A stretch of DNA of 64,000 nt, taken from the NCBI GenBank assembly GCA_000721375.1, contig JOGW01000009.1, positions 1 through 64,000 on the forward strand, written 5' to 3'. The stretch is from Streptomyces sp. NRRL B-3428 (lineage in GTDB: Bacteria; Actinomycetota; Actinomycetes; Streptomycetales; Streptomycetaceae). The stretch's first letter is position 1; each line of letters opens with the position of its first letter. Both the position numbers and the translations under genes were made by a program. Below the pieces are notes generated by a model that searched no databases, was not told where the DNA came from, and saw only the letters and a program-made list of their open reading frames with translations. This document shows positions 23,742-33,757 of this stretch, piece after piece.

Positions 23742-25802
23742 TCAGTCACGGCGCGACCTGGACACCGCCAGGGCCAGCGCGCCCAGACCGCACATGACGA
23801 TCGCGAGCCCTGTGTACAGCATCGTGCCGGAGCCGCCGCCGGTCTCGGCCAGCGCCGGAGGGACCGGACGCGCCTGCTGACGCTTGCTGACGATCACGGA
23901 GACACACGGGTCCGTACCGCCCGCGCGGGTCTTCGTCGGCGTGCAGGTCGTCTTCGGTACATCGCCCGTCACCGGGATCACCACGACGCCGCCCGGGGTG
24001 CAGGAGGCCTTGACCGTCTGCTTGATGGTGACCTTGCCCTTGGCCGGGACATCGCCCGTCCACACCCAGTTCGAGCCGCTCTTGGTGATCTTTCCGCTGC
24101 TCGCCTTGGGCGTGCCGTTGCCCGCCGTCACCGGCCAGTGGATCTTCGCGGCCCGGCGCACGTACTTCGTGGCGTTCGTGAGCGAGATCGTGTTGGTGGT
24201 GAGAGCGCACGGCGGCACGACCGGCGGGTCGGGCTCGGTGACGATCTCGATCGGCGGCACGGGCGGCTCCGGATCGGGATCCTCGATCACCGGAGTGCTG
24301 GTGCAGGCCGGGTCGGTGGAGCCCTCCTCGCAGTTGGAGCGCGGCGACTCGACGTCGATGTTGTTGCGCATCCTGCCGTCCCCGGTGCGCGGGTCGTTGA
24401 CCCTCACCGAGTACGTCACGGTCGCGGTCTGCCCGGCCGGGATGTCACCGAGGTAGCTGATCCTCGGCGCGCTGTACGAGACGTCGCCGATGGTCGCCGT
24501 CGCGTCGTTGTTGTACGTCGCGTCGTCGAGGTTGTCGGTGAGGTCGTCGGTGAACTTGGCGTTCGGGTAGGGCAGCCGGCTGATGTTCTTCGCCTTGACC
24601 GTGTACGTGAGGGTGTCGCCCGGAGCCACCCGCGCCGGACTGGCCGTCTTGGTGATCTCAAGGTCGGGCACCGGCACGGCGAAGGCCAGCGCGGACGGCA
24701 CGTAGGTGTCGCCCCTGGTGCGGAAGGTCAGAGTCGCGGAGGTCGCGCCCTGCGGGATGGTCTGCGCGGGGATCTGGATGGTCTTCGCGTCGATGCTGAA
24801 GTTGTTGGGGTCGCAGGGCTGGTCGCAGCCCTGGGCGTGGCTGTTGAAGAAGTTGTTCGTGACGCCGTTCTCGTTGGCGATGCGGGTGCCGTTCACCAGG
24901 AACTGGTCGCCGGCCACGTTCGCATCGCCCTCGTACGCGGTGACGCTGGCCCGCAGCGGGTCGCTGCCGCTGCGGTTGAAGCCGCTGACCGTGATCGTGG
25001 TGTCCGGGTCGCTGGAGCGCTGCACCACGTGACCGCCGTAGATGTACACGTTGTGGCGGTCCGGCGCGTACTGGGCGTTGGGGGCGTCGTACTTGTAGAC
25101 CACCGTCAGCGACCAGCCGCCGACGCAGCCGTGGCCGGTCGGGGCCCAGACGGAGCCCACGGCGATGTCCACCTCGCTGCCGGTGGTCACCCCCGCGAAC
25201 TGCGAGGTCACATCGGCCTCGGCCGTGTAGTAGTGCGGGCCACCGGTCTCCGGCGGGGTCTTCACCGCGTTCTGCACGGTCACCTTGGTCTCGGCGCCGT
25301 CGCCCACCTTGAAGACGGGCTGCGTGGTCAGCGGATCGCCGTCCGGCAGATACGCGCGGCCCGCGGTGTCGCAGTACTGCACCTGGTTGCGGCCGAGCCT
25401 GTACGTGCCGTCGTTGCCGCCCCAGAACAGCCGCGCGTACGCGACCTCGGCGCCCGGCGGGATGGTCACCTTGCCGGTGCTGGAGTTCAGGACGACGGTG
25501 CTCAGACCGGCCGTGTTCACGTACTGCATCGGGAACTGGTTGTTGTTCTCGGTACTGGTGCCGGCCTGCGCGGCGCGGCAGCGCGTCGCGAGATCGACCG
25601 GTGTGCTCGGGCAGTCGAGCACGGCGTTGCCCAGGGTGATGAAGTCCCCGTAGAGGGCCTCGTCGTAGCGCTTGGCGAACGGTTCGACCACCACCGCGGC
25701 GGCGGGCGCGAGAGCGGTCAGAGAGGTGGCCGCGGTTGCGGCGGCCACCAGCACGCCGAGCGTGCGGCGGCTGATCTTGCCGATTGCTTGTCTAACCCAC
25801 AT
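23742..25802 (-). CDS. Sortase-anchored DUF11-type surface protein
   Basis: A 686-residue exported protein. A signal peptide (residues 1-36, ending in ALAPAAA) is followed by a large beta-rich region with paired Cys. A DUF11 repeat comes next (LEITKTASPARVAPGDTLTYTVKAKN, about 370-480) and then a Pro/Glu-rich spacer. The C-terminus is a cell-wall sorting signal: LAETG, a hydrophobic helix and SRSRRD. LAxTG is the motif read by Streptomyces class E sortases. The protein would be covalently linked to peptidoglycan; adhesion or an aerial-surface role is possible. It sits between otsA and gpgS without functional links to them. Confidence 0.85.
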   Translation of the reverse strand: MWVRQAIGKISRRTLGVLVAAATAATSLTALAPAAAVVVEPFAKRYDEALYGDFITLGNAVLDCPSTPVDLATRCRAAQAGTSTENNNQFPMQYVNTAGLSTVVLNSSTGKVTIPPGAEVAYARLFWGGNDGTYRLGRNQVQYCDTAGRAYLPDGDPLTTQPVFKVGDGAETKVTVQNAVKTPPETGGPHYYTAEADVTSQFAGVTTGSEVDIAVGSVWAPTGHGCVGGWSLTVVYKYDAPNAQYAPDRHNVYIYGGHVVQRSSDPDTTITVSGFNRSGSDPLRASVTAYEGDANVAGDQFLVNGTRIANENGVTNNFFNSHAQGCDQPCDPNNFSIDAKTIQIPAQTIPQGATSATLTFRTRGDTYVPSALAFAVPVPDLEITKTASPARVAPGDTLTYTVKAKNISRLPYPNAKFTDDLTDNLDDATYNNDATATIGDVSYSAPRISYLGDIPAGQTATVTYSVRVNDPRTGDGRMRNNIDVESPRSNCEEGSTDPACTSTPVIEDPDPEPPVPPIEIVTEPDPPVVPPCALTTNTISLTNATKYVRRAAKIHWPVTAGNGTPKASSGKITKSGSNWVWTGDVPAKGKVTIKQTVKASCTPGGVVVIPVTGDVPKTTCTPTKTRAGGTDPCVSVIVSKRQQARPVPPALAETGGGSGTMLYTGLAIVMCGLGALALAVSRSRRD

Positions 25803-25861
25803 AAATGGGAAATTTAGGGAATACCGTTGATCGTTCCGGGCTCCGCCACGCGTCTAAGCCC

Positions 25862-26812
25862 TCAAGCCACCCGGCCGCGCGCCCGGTACTCCGCGATCCC
25901 CGCCATCGGCGGCCGCTCCTCGGTGTCCACTTCGTGCGTCCGCGGCTCGAAACCGTCCTCGCCCCGCTCGAACTGGGTCAGCCTCGGCCGTACGAGATGA
26001 CCGCGCGCGAGCCGCAGCTGCGCGGTGCGGTAGATCGCCGCCGCCATCCGCCCGAGCGCCCGCCCGTCCTGGTGCCGGTGCTTGCGCACACCGACGTCGA
26101 CCTGCGCGAGGGCGTCCAGACCCACGGTGTGCAGGGCGTCGACGAGCAGACCGAGCTCCACGCCGTAGCCGACCGGGAAGGGCAGCTGCTCAAGGAGCGA
26201 GCGCCTGGCCGCGTATTCGCCGCCCAACGGCTGGACGAATCCGGCCAGTTGGGGCCAGTGGAGGTTGAGCAGGGGGCGCGCGACCAGCTCGGTGACGCGT
26301 CCGCCCTGGCCGGCCTCATCGCCCAGCGGCCGGTCGTACATCGCCTTCACGAACTGCACCTCGGGGTCGGTCAGGAGCGGACCGACGATCCCGCTGACGA
26401 AATCCGGCGAGAACTCGCGCAGATCCGCGTCCACGAAGCACACGATCTCGCCGGTCGTGACGAACAGCGAGCGCCACAGGACCTCGCCCTTGCCGGGTAC
26501 GGCCGGGATCCGCGGGAGTATCGCGTCGCGGTGCACCACACGGGCGCCCGCCGCCGCGGCCACCTCGGCCGTACGGTCCGTCGAACCCGAGTCGATCACC
26601 ACGAGCTCGTCGACCAGCGGAGCCTCGGGACTCATCAGCTCGCGCCGGATCACGGTCACGATCCGCCCGACCGTGGCCTCCTCGTCGAGGGCGGGCAGCA
26701 CGACGCTGACCGTCGCCCCTTGCCGCGCCTTCTCGGCGAGCAACAGGTCGAGCGGACGGTCCTTCGCCGACCAGGAGCGCTCCTGAAGCCAGCGCTCCAC
26801 CTCTTCGAGCAC
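25862..26812 (-). CDS. gpgS: Glucosyl-3-phosphoglycerate synthase
   Basis: A 316-residue GT-A retaining glycosyltransferase (GT81) that makes glucosyl-3-phosphoglycerate, precursor of the compatible solute glucosylglycerate and of methylglucose lipopolysaccharide primers. Seen are VSVVLPALDEEATVG, VVIDSGSTDRT, the metal-binding FVDADLREF, PLGGEYAARR and GYGVELGLL. The start is GTG 26812, with GAGGAG upstream. Together with otsA and otsB it makes this a compatible-solute neighbourhood. The matching phosphatase gene (gpgP) is not in the window. Confidence 0.9.
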   Translation of the reverse strand: MLEEVERWLQERSWSAKDRPLDLLLAEKARQGATVSVVLPALDEEATVGRIVTVIRRELMSPEAPLVDELVVIDSGSTDRTAEVAAAAGARVVHRDAILPRIPAVPGKGEVLWRSLFVTTGEIVCFVDADLREFSPDFVSGIVGPLLTDPEVQFVKAMYDRPLGDEAGQGGRVTELVARPLLNLHWPQLAGFVQPLGGEYAARRSLLEQLPFPVGYGVELGLLVDALHTVGLDALAQVDVGVRKHRHQDGRALGRMAAAIYRTAQLRLARGHLVRPRLTQFERGEDGFEPRTHEVDTEERPPMAGIAEYRARGRVA

Positions 26813-26975
26813 GTCTGCCTACTCCTCGGTTGCGATGGTGATGTGATCCATCTCGCGGTTCGGACGACTATCTCAACAGTCAGGGCCTTCGGTTACAGTC
26901 TTGAACAAGGCGCGAGACCACCGCATGTCGGGGGTCACGACGTCACAAACACCTGGCGGACACCAGGTCATACCG

Positions 26976-27139
26976 CTCATCCAGAGGGGCAGAGGGAAAC
27001 GGCCCGTTGAAGCCCCGGCAACCCTCCAGTCAGTTCTCGCAGGCGCGAAGCGAGGTCCCTGACTCGGGAAGGTGCCAAATCCGTCTCATGGCGAGGTGCG
27101 CCATGAGGAAGATGAGGAGAAAGGGCCTCCCCTCTCATG
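26976..27139 (+). ncRNA. SAM-I (S-box) riboswitch in the thrC leader
   Basis: S-box core elements occur in order: CTCATC (26976-26981), AGAGGGGCAGAGGGAAAC, GAAGCCCCGGCAACC, GGTGCCAAATCC, and the closing GATGAG (27111-27116). P1 pairs CTCATC with GATGAG. P4 is a perfect hairpin, CTCATGGCG (27085-27093) with CGCCATGAG (27099-27107). Only 20 nt separate P1 from the thrC ATG, and there is no U-tract terminator, so control should be translational. The start-codon region CTCATG (27134-27139) is complementary to the 3' strands of both P1 (ATGAG, 27112-27116) and P4 (CATGAG, 27102-27107). SAM-stabilised P1 would therefore release, not hide, the start. Confidence 0.85.
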
Positions 27140-28423
27140 TCTGTACAGACTGTTGAAGCCACCACCACTTCCGTAGACCTCGGCCCCGCCACGGCCCTGA
27201 GCTGCCGCGAGTGCGGACACCAGGTCCCCCTCGGCCCCGTCTTCGCCTGCGAAGAGTGTTTCGGGCCGCTCGAGATCGCCTACGACTTCTCCGCGTACGA
27301 GACCGAAGAGCTCCGCGCCCGTATCGAGGCCGGTCCCGCGAACGTCTGGCGTTACGCACCGCTCCTTCCCGTCCCGGCCGATGTGGCCGAGAAGCCGAAC
27401 CTGAACCCGGGCTGGACCAAGCTCGTCAAGGCCGACAACCTGGCCCGTGAAATCGGCTTCGAGCAGGGCAAGTTGTTCGTCAAGGACGACTCGGGCAATC
27501 CGACGCACTCCTTCAAGGACCGCGTCGTCGCCCAGGCCATCGAGGCCGCCCGCGCCTTCGGTTTCACCACGCTCTCCTGCTCCTCCACGGGCAACCTCGC
27601 GGGCGCCGTCGGCGCCGCCGCGGCCCGCGCCGGCTTCCGCTCCTGTGTGTTCATCCCGCACGACCTGGAGCAGGGCAAGGTCGTCATGGCTGCCGTCTAC
27701 GGCGGCGAGCTGGTGGCCATCGAGGGCAACTACGACGACGTCAACCGCTTCTGCTCCGAGCTCATCGGCGACCCGCTGGGCGAGGGCTGGGGCTTTGTGA
27801 ACGTGAACCTGCGCCCGTACTACGGCGAGGGCTCCAAGACGCTCGCGTACGAGATCTGCGAGCAGCTCGGCTGGCAGCTGCCCGACCAGCTGGTCATCCC
27901 GATCGCGTCCGGGTCGCAGTTCACGAAGATCGACAAGGGTCTGCAGGAGCTGATCAAGCTCGGTCTCGTCGAGGACAAGCCGTACAAGCTCTTCGGTGCC
28001 CAGGCCGAGGGCTGCTCCCCGGTCTCCGTGGCGTACAAGGGCGGCCACGACGTCGTACGCCCGCAGAAGCCGAACACCATCGCGAAGTCGCTCGCGATCG
28101 GCAATCCGGCCGACGGCCCGTACGTCCTTGACATCGCGCGCCGCACCGGCGGCGCCGTGGAGGATGTGAACGACGAGCAGGTCGTGGAAGCGATCAGGCT
28201 GCTCGCGCAGACCGAGGGCATCTTCGCGGAGACCGCGGGCGGTGTGACTGTCGGCGTGACGCACAAGCTGCTCAAGGACGGCCTCCTCGACCCGTCGAAG
28301 ACCACCGTGGTGCTCAACACCGGTGACGGCCTCAAGACCCTCGACGCGGTCGCCGGTACGGGCGCCACCGCGACCATCCGCCCGAACCTGGACGCGTTCC
28401 GCGCCGCCGGTCTCGCGGGCTGA
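27137..28423 (+). CDS. thrC: Threonine synthase
   Basis: A 428-residue PLP-dependent fold-type II enzyme that converts O-phosphohomoserine to threonine. The PLP lysine is in THSFKDRVVAQ. The phosphate-binding region is SSTGNLAGAVGAAA, and IPIASGSQFTKI marks the C-terminal half. The N-terminus holds a zinc-ribbon-like CRECGHQ...CEECFGP pair common in actinobacterial ThrC. It is preceded by a SAM-I riboswitch, sensible because O-phosphohomoserine is the branch point between threonine and methionine/SAM. cysO follows 34 bp downstream, probably co-transcribed. Confidence 0.95.
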   Translation: MSVQTVEATTTSVDLGPATALSCRECGHQVPLGPVFACEECFGPLEIAYDFSAYETEELRARIEAGPANVWRYAPLLPVPADVAEKPNLNPGWTKLVKADNLAREIGFEQGKLFVKDDSGNPTHSFKDRVVAQAIEAARAFGFTTLSCSSTGNLAGAVGAAAARAGFRSCVFIPHDLEQGKVVMAAVYGGELVAIEGNYDDVNRFCSELIGDPLGEGWGFVNVNLRPYYGEGSKTLAYEICEQLGWQLPDQLVIPIASGSQFTKIDKGLQELIKLGLVEDKPYKLFGAQAEGCSPVSVAYKGGHDVVRPQKPNTIAKSLAIGNPADGPYVLDIARRTGGAVEDVNDEQVVEAIRLLAQTEGIFAETAGGVTVGVTHKLLKDGLLDPSKTTVVLNTGDGLKTLDAVAGTGATATIRPNLDAFRAAGLAG

Positions 28424-28457
28424 CCCCCACATACGTTTTCGGAAAGGCTGAAGTCCC

Positions 28458-28733
28458 ATGAGCGTGAACGTCCGGATCCCCACCATCCTGCGCACCTACA
28501 CCGGCGGCCAGGCCGAGGTCGCGGCCGAGGGTGCGACCCTCGCCGATGTCATCGCCGACCTCGAGAAGAACCACACCGGGATCGCCGCCCGCGTCCTGGA
28601 CGATCAGGGCAAGCTGCGCCGCTTCGTGAACGTCTACGTGAACGACGACGACGTGCGCTTCGAGCAGGGTCTTCAGACGGCCACCCCGGACGGGGCCGGC
28701 GTCTCGATCATTCCGGCCGTCGCCGGCGGCTGA
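28458..28733 (+). CDS. cysO: Sulfur-carrier protein CysO (MoaD/ThiS fold)
   Basis: A 91-residue ubiquitin-like sulfur carrier ending in the required Gly-Gly (VAGG). The N-terminus VNVRIPTILRTYTGGQ and the FVNVYVNDDDVRF segment closely resemble mycobacterial CysO, which carries a C-terminal thiocarboxylate used by CysM to make cysteine. CysM and the Mec peptidase are not in the window. Its placement directly after thrC is the conserved arrangement that often leads to annotation as MoaD. Linkage to a SAM-sensing leader ties it to sulfur amino acid supply. Confidence 0.88.
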   Translation: MSVNVRIPTILRTYTGGQAEVAAEGATLADVIADLEKNHTGIAARVLDDQGKLRRFVNVYVNDDDVRFEQGLQTATPDGAGVSIIPAVAGG

Positions 28734-28754
28734 CCGCTTTCTGTTCTCCCCGAG

Positions 28755-28787
28755 TTGCCCTCTCCGTGCTGGAAGCGGAGGGGGCAA
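28755..28787 (+). terminator. Terminator after cysO
   Basis: TTGCCCTCTCCG (28755-28766) pairs with CGGAGGGGGCAA (28776-28787) with one mismatch, closing the thrC-cysO unit. Confidence 0.7.
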
Positions 28788-29165
28788 TTCTGCATGGTTG
28801 AGGGAGGTACAGTTGGGAATGCTGTTTCGCCCTTTTCAGCGGGCGCGATGAGAGTGTGCCGGGAGCATATGAGAACTTCCCGCGTACACCGACAAGAACT
28901 CGCATGACTGCGCGCTCGGTTCGCGCGATTTATCCCCTTCGTCTGGCCCGACTTGCCCTGAACTCCGGTGAATTCTCCGGAAATTACCGATCGGGCGTGC
29001 CCAGAATTCTCGTCCGATTGACCTGTTGCAGACGGCAGTTGGACAGATACATTCAGCGGCGGTCGACGCGTTCCGGCGCACCACCTCCACCTGTCGGGGG
29101 GTGAGTCTGACCCGGATTCCGCGAAGTGCGGATCTGTGCAAGGGCCAGTAATAGGGGAGTTAGGC
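28788..29165 (+). promoter_or_regulatory. Cold-shock gene promoter and long leader
   Basis: A 378-bp region without a credible gene, with a lower GC content than its neighbours. A promoter candidate is TTGCAG (29026-29031), a 16-bp gap and TACATT (29048-29053), which would give a 5' UTR of about 105 nt. The UTR includes a CCGC-GAAGT-GCGG hairpin (about 29116-29129) near the ribosome site GGGGAG. Long structured leaders are usual for cspA-type genes. Confidence 0.45.
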
Positions 29166-29369
29166 ATGGCTCAGGGCACCGTCAAGTGGTTCAACGCGGA
29201 GAAGGGCTACGGCTTCATCGCGGTCGACGGTGGTGCGGATGTATTCGTCCACTACAGCGCCATTCAGATGGACGGTTACCGCACCCTTGAAGAGGGCCAG
29301 CGGGTCGAGTTCGAGATCTCGCAGGGTCAGAAGGGGCCGCAGGCGGACATGGTCCGTGTGGCTGGCTGA
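29166..29369 (+). CDS. CspA-family cold-shock protein
   Basis: A 67-residue single cold-shock domain. RNP1 (KGYGFIAVD) and RNP2 (VFVHYSAI) are intact, so it should bind single-stranded RNA or DNA as a chaperone. The length is exactly the family norm. ATG 29166 is preceded by GGGGAG about 8 nt upstream; a longer in-frame start adds nothing recognisable. It sits between cysO and groEL, each with its own promoter. Confidence 0.95.
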   Translation: MAQGTVKWFNAEKGYGFIAVDGGADVFVHYSAIQMDGYRTLEEGQRVEFEISQGQKGPQADMVRVAG

Positions 29370-31306
<1,937 letters not shown>

Positions 31307-31340
31307 TCCTCACGGATCGGACTTCCATACCTGCTGTACG

Positions 31341-31387
31341 CCGAGGGCGGCACTCCCTTCACGGGGGGTGCCGCCCTCGGGCGTTTT
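31341..31387 (+). terminator. Rho-independent terminator after groEL
   Basis: CCGAGGGCGGCAC (31341-31353) pairs with GTGCCGCCCTCGG (31368-31380), with a C/G-rich extension, and TTTT follows at 31384-31387. Confidence 0.88.
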
Positions 31388-31436
31388 CGGGACGTCGGGG
31401 ACAGTTCGCTGTCACCATGGCCGGGTGGACACGGGG

Positions 31437-32306
31437 ATGTGGCGCCTTCGAGGTGCGAAGCAGGTTCTTGTGGCCGCAGGGGCGGCATTGGCGCTCGCGG
31501 CCTGCGGTGGGTCCTCGTCGGACGGGGACTGGCTGGGGCGTTCCACGGGGTCGGGGTCTCCCGCACCGTCGGCCCGGGCCTCGTCCTCCTCGCCGGCGTC
31601 CTCGGCGGGCTCGGGGGGAGGCGTCTCCGTCACGTTCACGGCCGAGGCCGGTGAGCAGGTGCCACCCGCGGCGGTGCTCGATCGGACCGCCGAGCTGATG
31701 AGGAAGCGGGCCGAGTCGGCGGGGCTGAGGGGCGTCGAGGTCGCGGTCGACGGCGGACAGATCACCGTCACGGGGGAGGGCGGTGACGACGAGGCGCTGC
31801 AGTCCCTCGGCCGTACCGCCGAGTTGGGCTTCCGGCCGGTGACGGGCCTGCAGGCGGTGGACAAGGACGCGTGCCAGGTGCGCGAGGGCACTGCCTCGGA
31901 GCCGCTCACCACCTGCGGCAAGGACACCGTCGGTACGCCCACGCAGTACGTCCTCGAACGGGTCGCCCTGCCGGGCACCGAGATCGCCCGCGCGGAAGCG
32001 GTGCACGACACGACCATGTCCGCCTGGATCGTGAACCTGGAGTTCACGTCGAAGGGCGCCGCCCACTTCGCCGACGTGACGGCCAAGTTGTCGCAGCAGA
32101 CGTCCCCCGCCAACCAGTTCGCGATCGTCCTCGACGGTGAGGTCATCTCGGCGCCGGCGGTCAACCAGGCGATCACCGGAGGCGAGGCGCAGATCTCCGG
32201 GAGCTTCACCGAGAACAGCGCGCGGGAACTGGCGGCTCAGCTCTCCAGTGGGGCGCTGCCCGTGGACCTCGAGGTGTCGAGTGTGACGCAGCTGCCGGGC
32301 GACTAG
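31437..32306 (+). CDS. Lipoprotein resembling the SecD periplasmic head (SecDF P1-like)
   Basis: A 289-residue predicted lipoprotein (LALAACGG lipobox, Cys near residue 22) with a Ser/Ala/Pro-rich linker. The folded part matches the SecD/SecDF first periplasmic domain: VSVTFTAEAG, LRGVEVAVDGGQITVTGEG, an ELGFRPV strand, then WIVNLEFTSKGAAHFADVT and the signature FAIVLDGEVISAPAVNQAITGGEAQISG. The six-helix RND membrane part of SecD is missing. It may be a truncated SecD derivative acting alone outside the membrane. The start is uncertain: ATG 31437 was chosen and GTG 31425 is possible. No sec genes are near. Confidence 0.75.
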   Translation: MWRLRGAKQVLVAAGAALALAACGGSSSDGDWLGRSTGSGSPAPSARASSSSPASSAGSGGGVSVTFTAEAGEQVPPAAVLDRTAELMRKRAESAGLRGVEVAVDGGQITVTGEGGDDEALQSLGRTAELGFRPVTGLQAVDKDACQVREGTASEPLTTCGKDTVGTPTQYVLERVALPGTEIARAEAVHDTTMSAWIVNLEFTSKGAAHFADVTAKLSQQTSPANQFAIVLDGEVISAPAVNQAITGGEAQISGSFTENSARELAAQLSSGALPVDLEVSSVTQLPGD

Positions 32307-32314
32307 GCGCTGTC

Positions 32315-32347
32315 CGGCCGCCGCTCGCGGTGGTGCGCCGGCGGCCG
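32315..32347. terminator. Hairpin after the SecD-like gene
   Basis: CGGCCGCCG (32315-32323) and CGGCGGCCG (32339-32347) are perfect inverted arms 9 bp past the stop codon. There is no U tract. Confidence 0.45.
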
Positions 32348-32379
32348 CCCCGTGGCGGGGCCGGGGCCGCCGAGGAGCG

Positions 32380-33639
32380 ATGATCAGTCACGTGCTGATC
32401 GAGTCCCTGGCCGTGACCGCTCTGGTCGTGGTCCTCTTCTGTGCGGTGGTACGGCCCTTCGGGCGTCCCGAGGCCGTGTTCGCCGTACCGGCGGCCGCTG
32501 TCGTGATCCTGAGCGGGGCGCTTCCGCTGGAGGAGGTGAGCGACGAGGCGGCCCGGCTCGGACCCGTGATCGGCTTCCTCGCCGCGGTCCTCGTCCTCGC
32601 CCAACTCTGCGACGACGAAGGCCTCTTCCACGCCTGCGGTACGTGGATGGCGCGCTGGGCACGGCACCGGCCTCGGCGGCTGCTCGGCTCGGTGTTCGCG
32701 CTCGCCTCGCTGATCACGGCCGCGCTCAGCCTGGACGCCACGGTCGTGCTCCTGACCCCCGTGGTCTTCGCCACGGCCGCCAGGATGGGCGCCCGGCCCG
32801 CGCCCCATGTGTACGCGAGCGGCCACCTCTCCAACACGGCCTCGCTGCTGCTGCCCGTATCGAATCTGACGAACCTGCTCGCGTTCGCCGCCACCGGCCT
32901 CAGCTTCACGCGCTTCGCGCTGCTCATGCTCCTGCCGTGGCTGGTGGCCATCGCCGTCGAGTACGTGGTGTTCCGGCGCTGGTTCGCCGCCGACCTCGAC
33001 GCGCCCGCCTCGTCGACGGACGCGGACGAGCCGCCCGAGCTGCCGCTGTTCGCCCTGGTCACGGTGTGCGCGACCCTCGTCGGCTTCGCCGTCGCGTCCA
33101 CGCTCGGCATCGATCCCGCGTGGGCGGCGGCCGCGGGTGCGACGGTGATGGCCGTACGGGCCCTGAGCAGGCGGCACACCACACCGGCCGGTCTCGTCCG
33201 TGCCACCCACTGGCCGTTCCTGCTCTTCGTGCTCTGCCTCGGCATCATCGTGCGGGCCGTCGTCGACAACGGACTCGGGGACGCGCTCGCCCGCGTCCTG
33301 CCCGACGGGAGCTCGCTGCCGGCGCTGCTCGGCACGGCCGCGATCGCCGCGCTCCTTGCGAACCTGATCAACAACCTGCCCGCGGTCCTCGCCCTGATCC
33401 CGCTCGCGGCCCCGTCGGGTCCGGGCGCGGTCCTGGCCGTGCTCCTCGGCGTGAACATCGGGCCGAACCTGACGTACACGGGCTCCCTGGCCACGCTCCT
33501 GTGGCGGCGGATCGCGCATCACCACGGCCATGACGTGCGGCTCCGCGAATTCACGGTCCTCGGTCTGCTCACCACACCGGCCGCGCTGCTCGGGGCGACG
33601 GTGGCGTTGTGGGTGGGGTTGTGGGGGTTGGGGGTCTGA
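32380..33639 (+). CDS. SLC13/ArsB-NhaD-superfamily ion transporter
   Basis: A 419-residue integral membrane protein with about 11 hydrophobic segments. Superfamily signatures include SLDATVVLLTPVVF, SNLTNLLAF, LLANLINNLPAVLALIPL and GVNIGPNLTYTGSLATLLW. The last two resemble ArsB arsenite exporters and NhaD antiporters. No arsR, arsC or other ars gene is adjacent, so a housekeeping anion or Na+/H+ role is as likely as arsenite export. It starts with ATG 32380 after GGAGCG. Confidence 0.8.
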   Translation: MISHVLIESLAVTALVVVLFCAVVRPFGRPEAVFAVPAAAVVILSGALPLEEVSDEAARLGPVIGFLAAVLVLAQLCDDEGLFHACGTWMARWARHRPRRLLGSVFALASLITAALSLDATVVLLTPVVFATAARMGARPAPHVYASGHLSNTASLLLPVSNLTNLLAFAATGLSFTRFALLMLLPWLVAIAVEYVVFRRWFAADLDAPASSTDADEPPELPLFALVTVCATLVGFAVASTLGIDPAWAAAAGATVMAVRALSRRHTTPAGLVRATHWPFLLFVLCLGIIVRAVVDNGLGDALARVLPDGSSLPALLGTAAIAALLANLINNLPAVLALIPLAAPSGPGAVLAVLLGVNIGPNLTYTGSLATLLWRRIAHHHGHDVRLREFTVLGLLTTPAALLGATVALWVGLWGLGV

Positions 33640-33757
33640 CCTGGGCGTACGAACGTATCCGGGATCACAGCGCAGGAGACCGACCGGACGGAATGGCTCG
33701 CTCCGCGCATCGGTTGAGGTGGTAGATCCTGCCCTCCATGCCCCAAGGAGCCCTCCT

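Noticed and set aside
22659..25817. Very long open frame on the plus strand, antisense to otsA and the surface protein
   Set aside because: It has no recognisable domain, and its composition (Arg/Gly/Ala/His/Val-rich, no hydrophobic core) is what the complement of high-GC codons gives. The opposite-strand genes have clear families.
32380..33639. Arsenic-resistance locus
   Set aside because: The transporter has ArsB-like motifs but no arsR, arsC or arsM gene nearby, so I keep the superfamily-level call.
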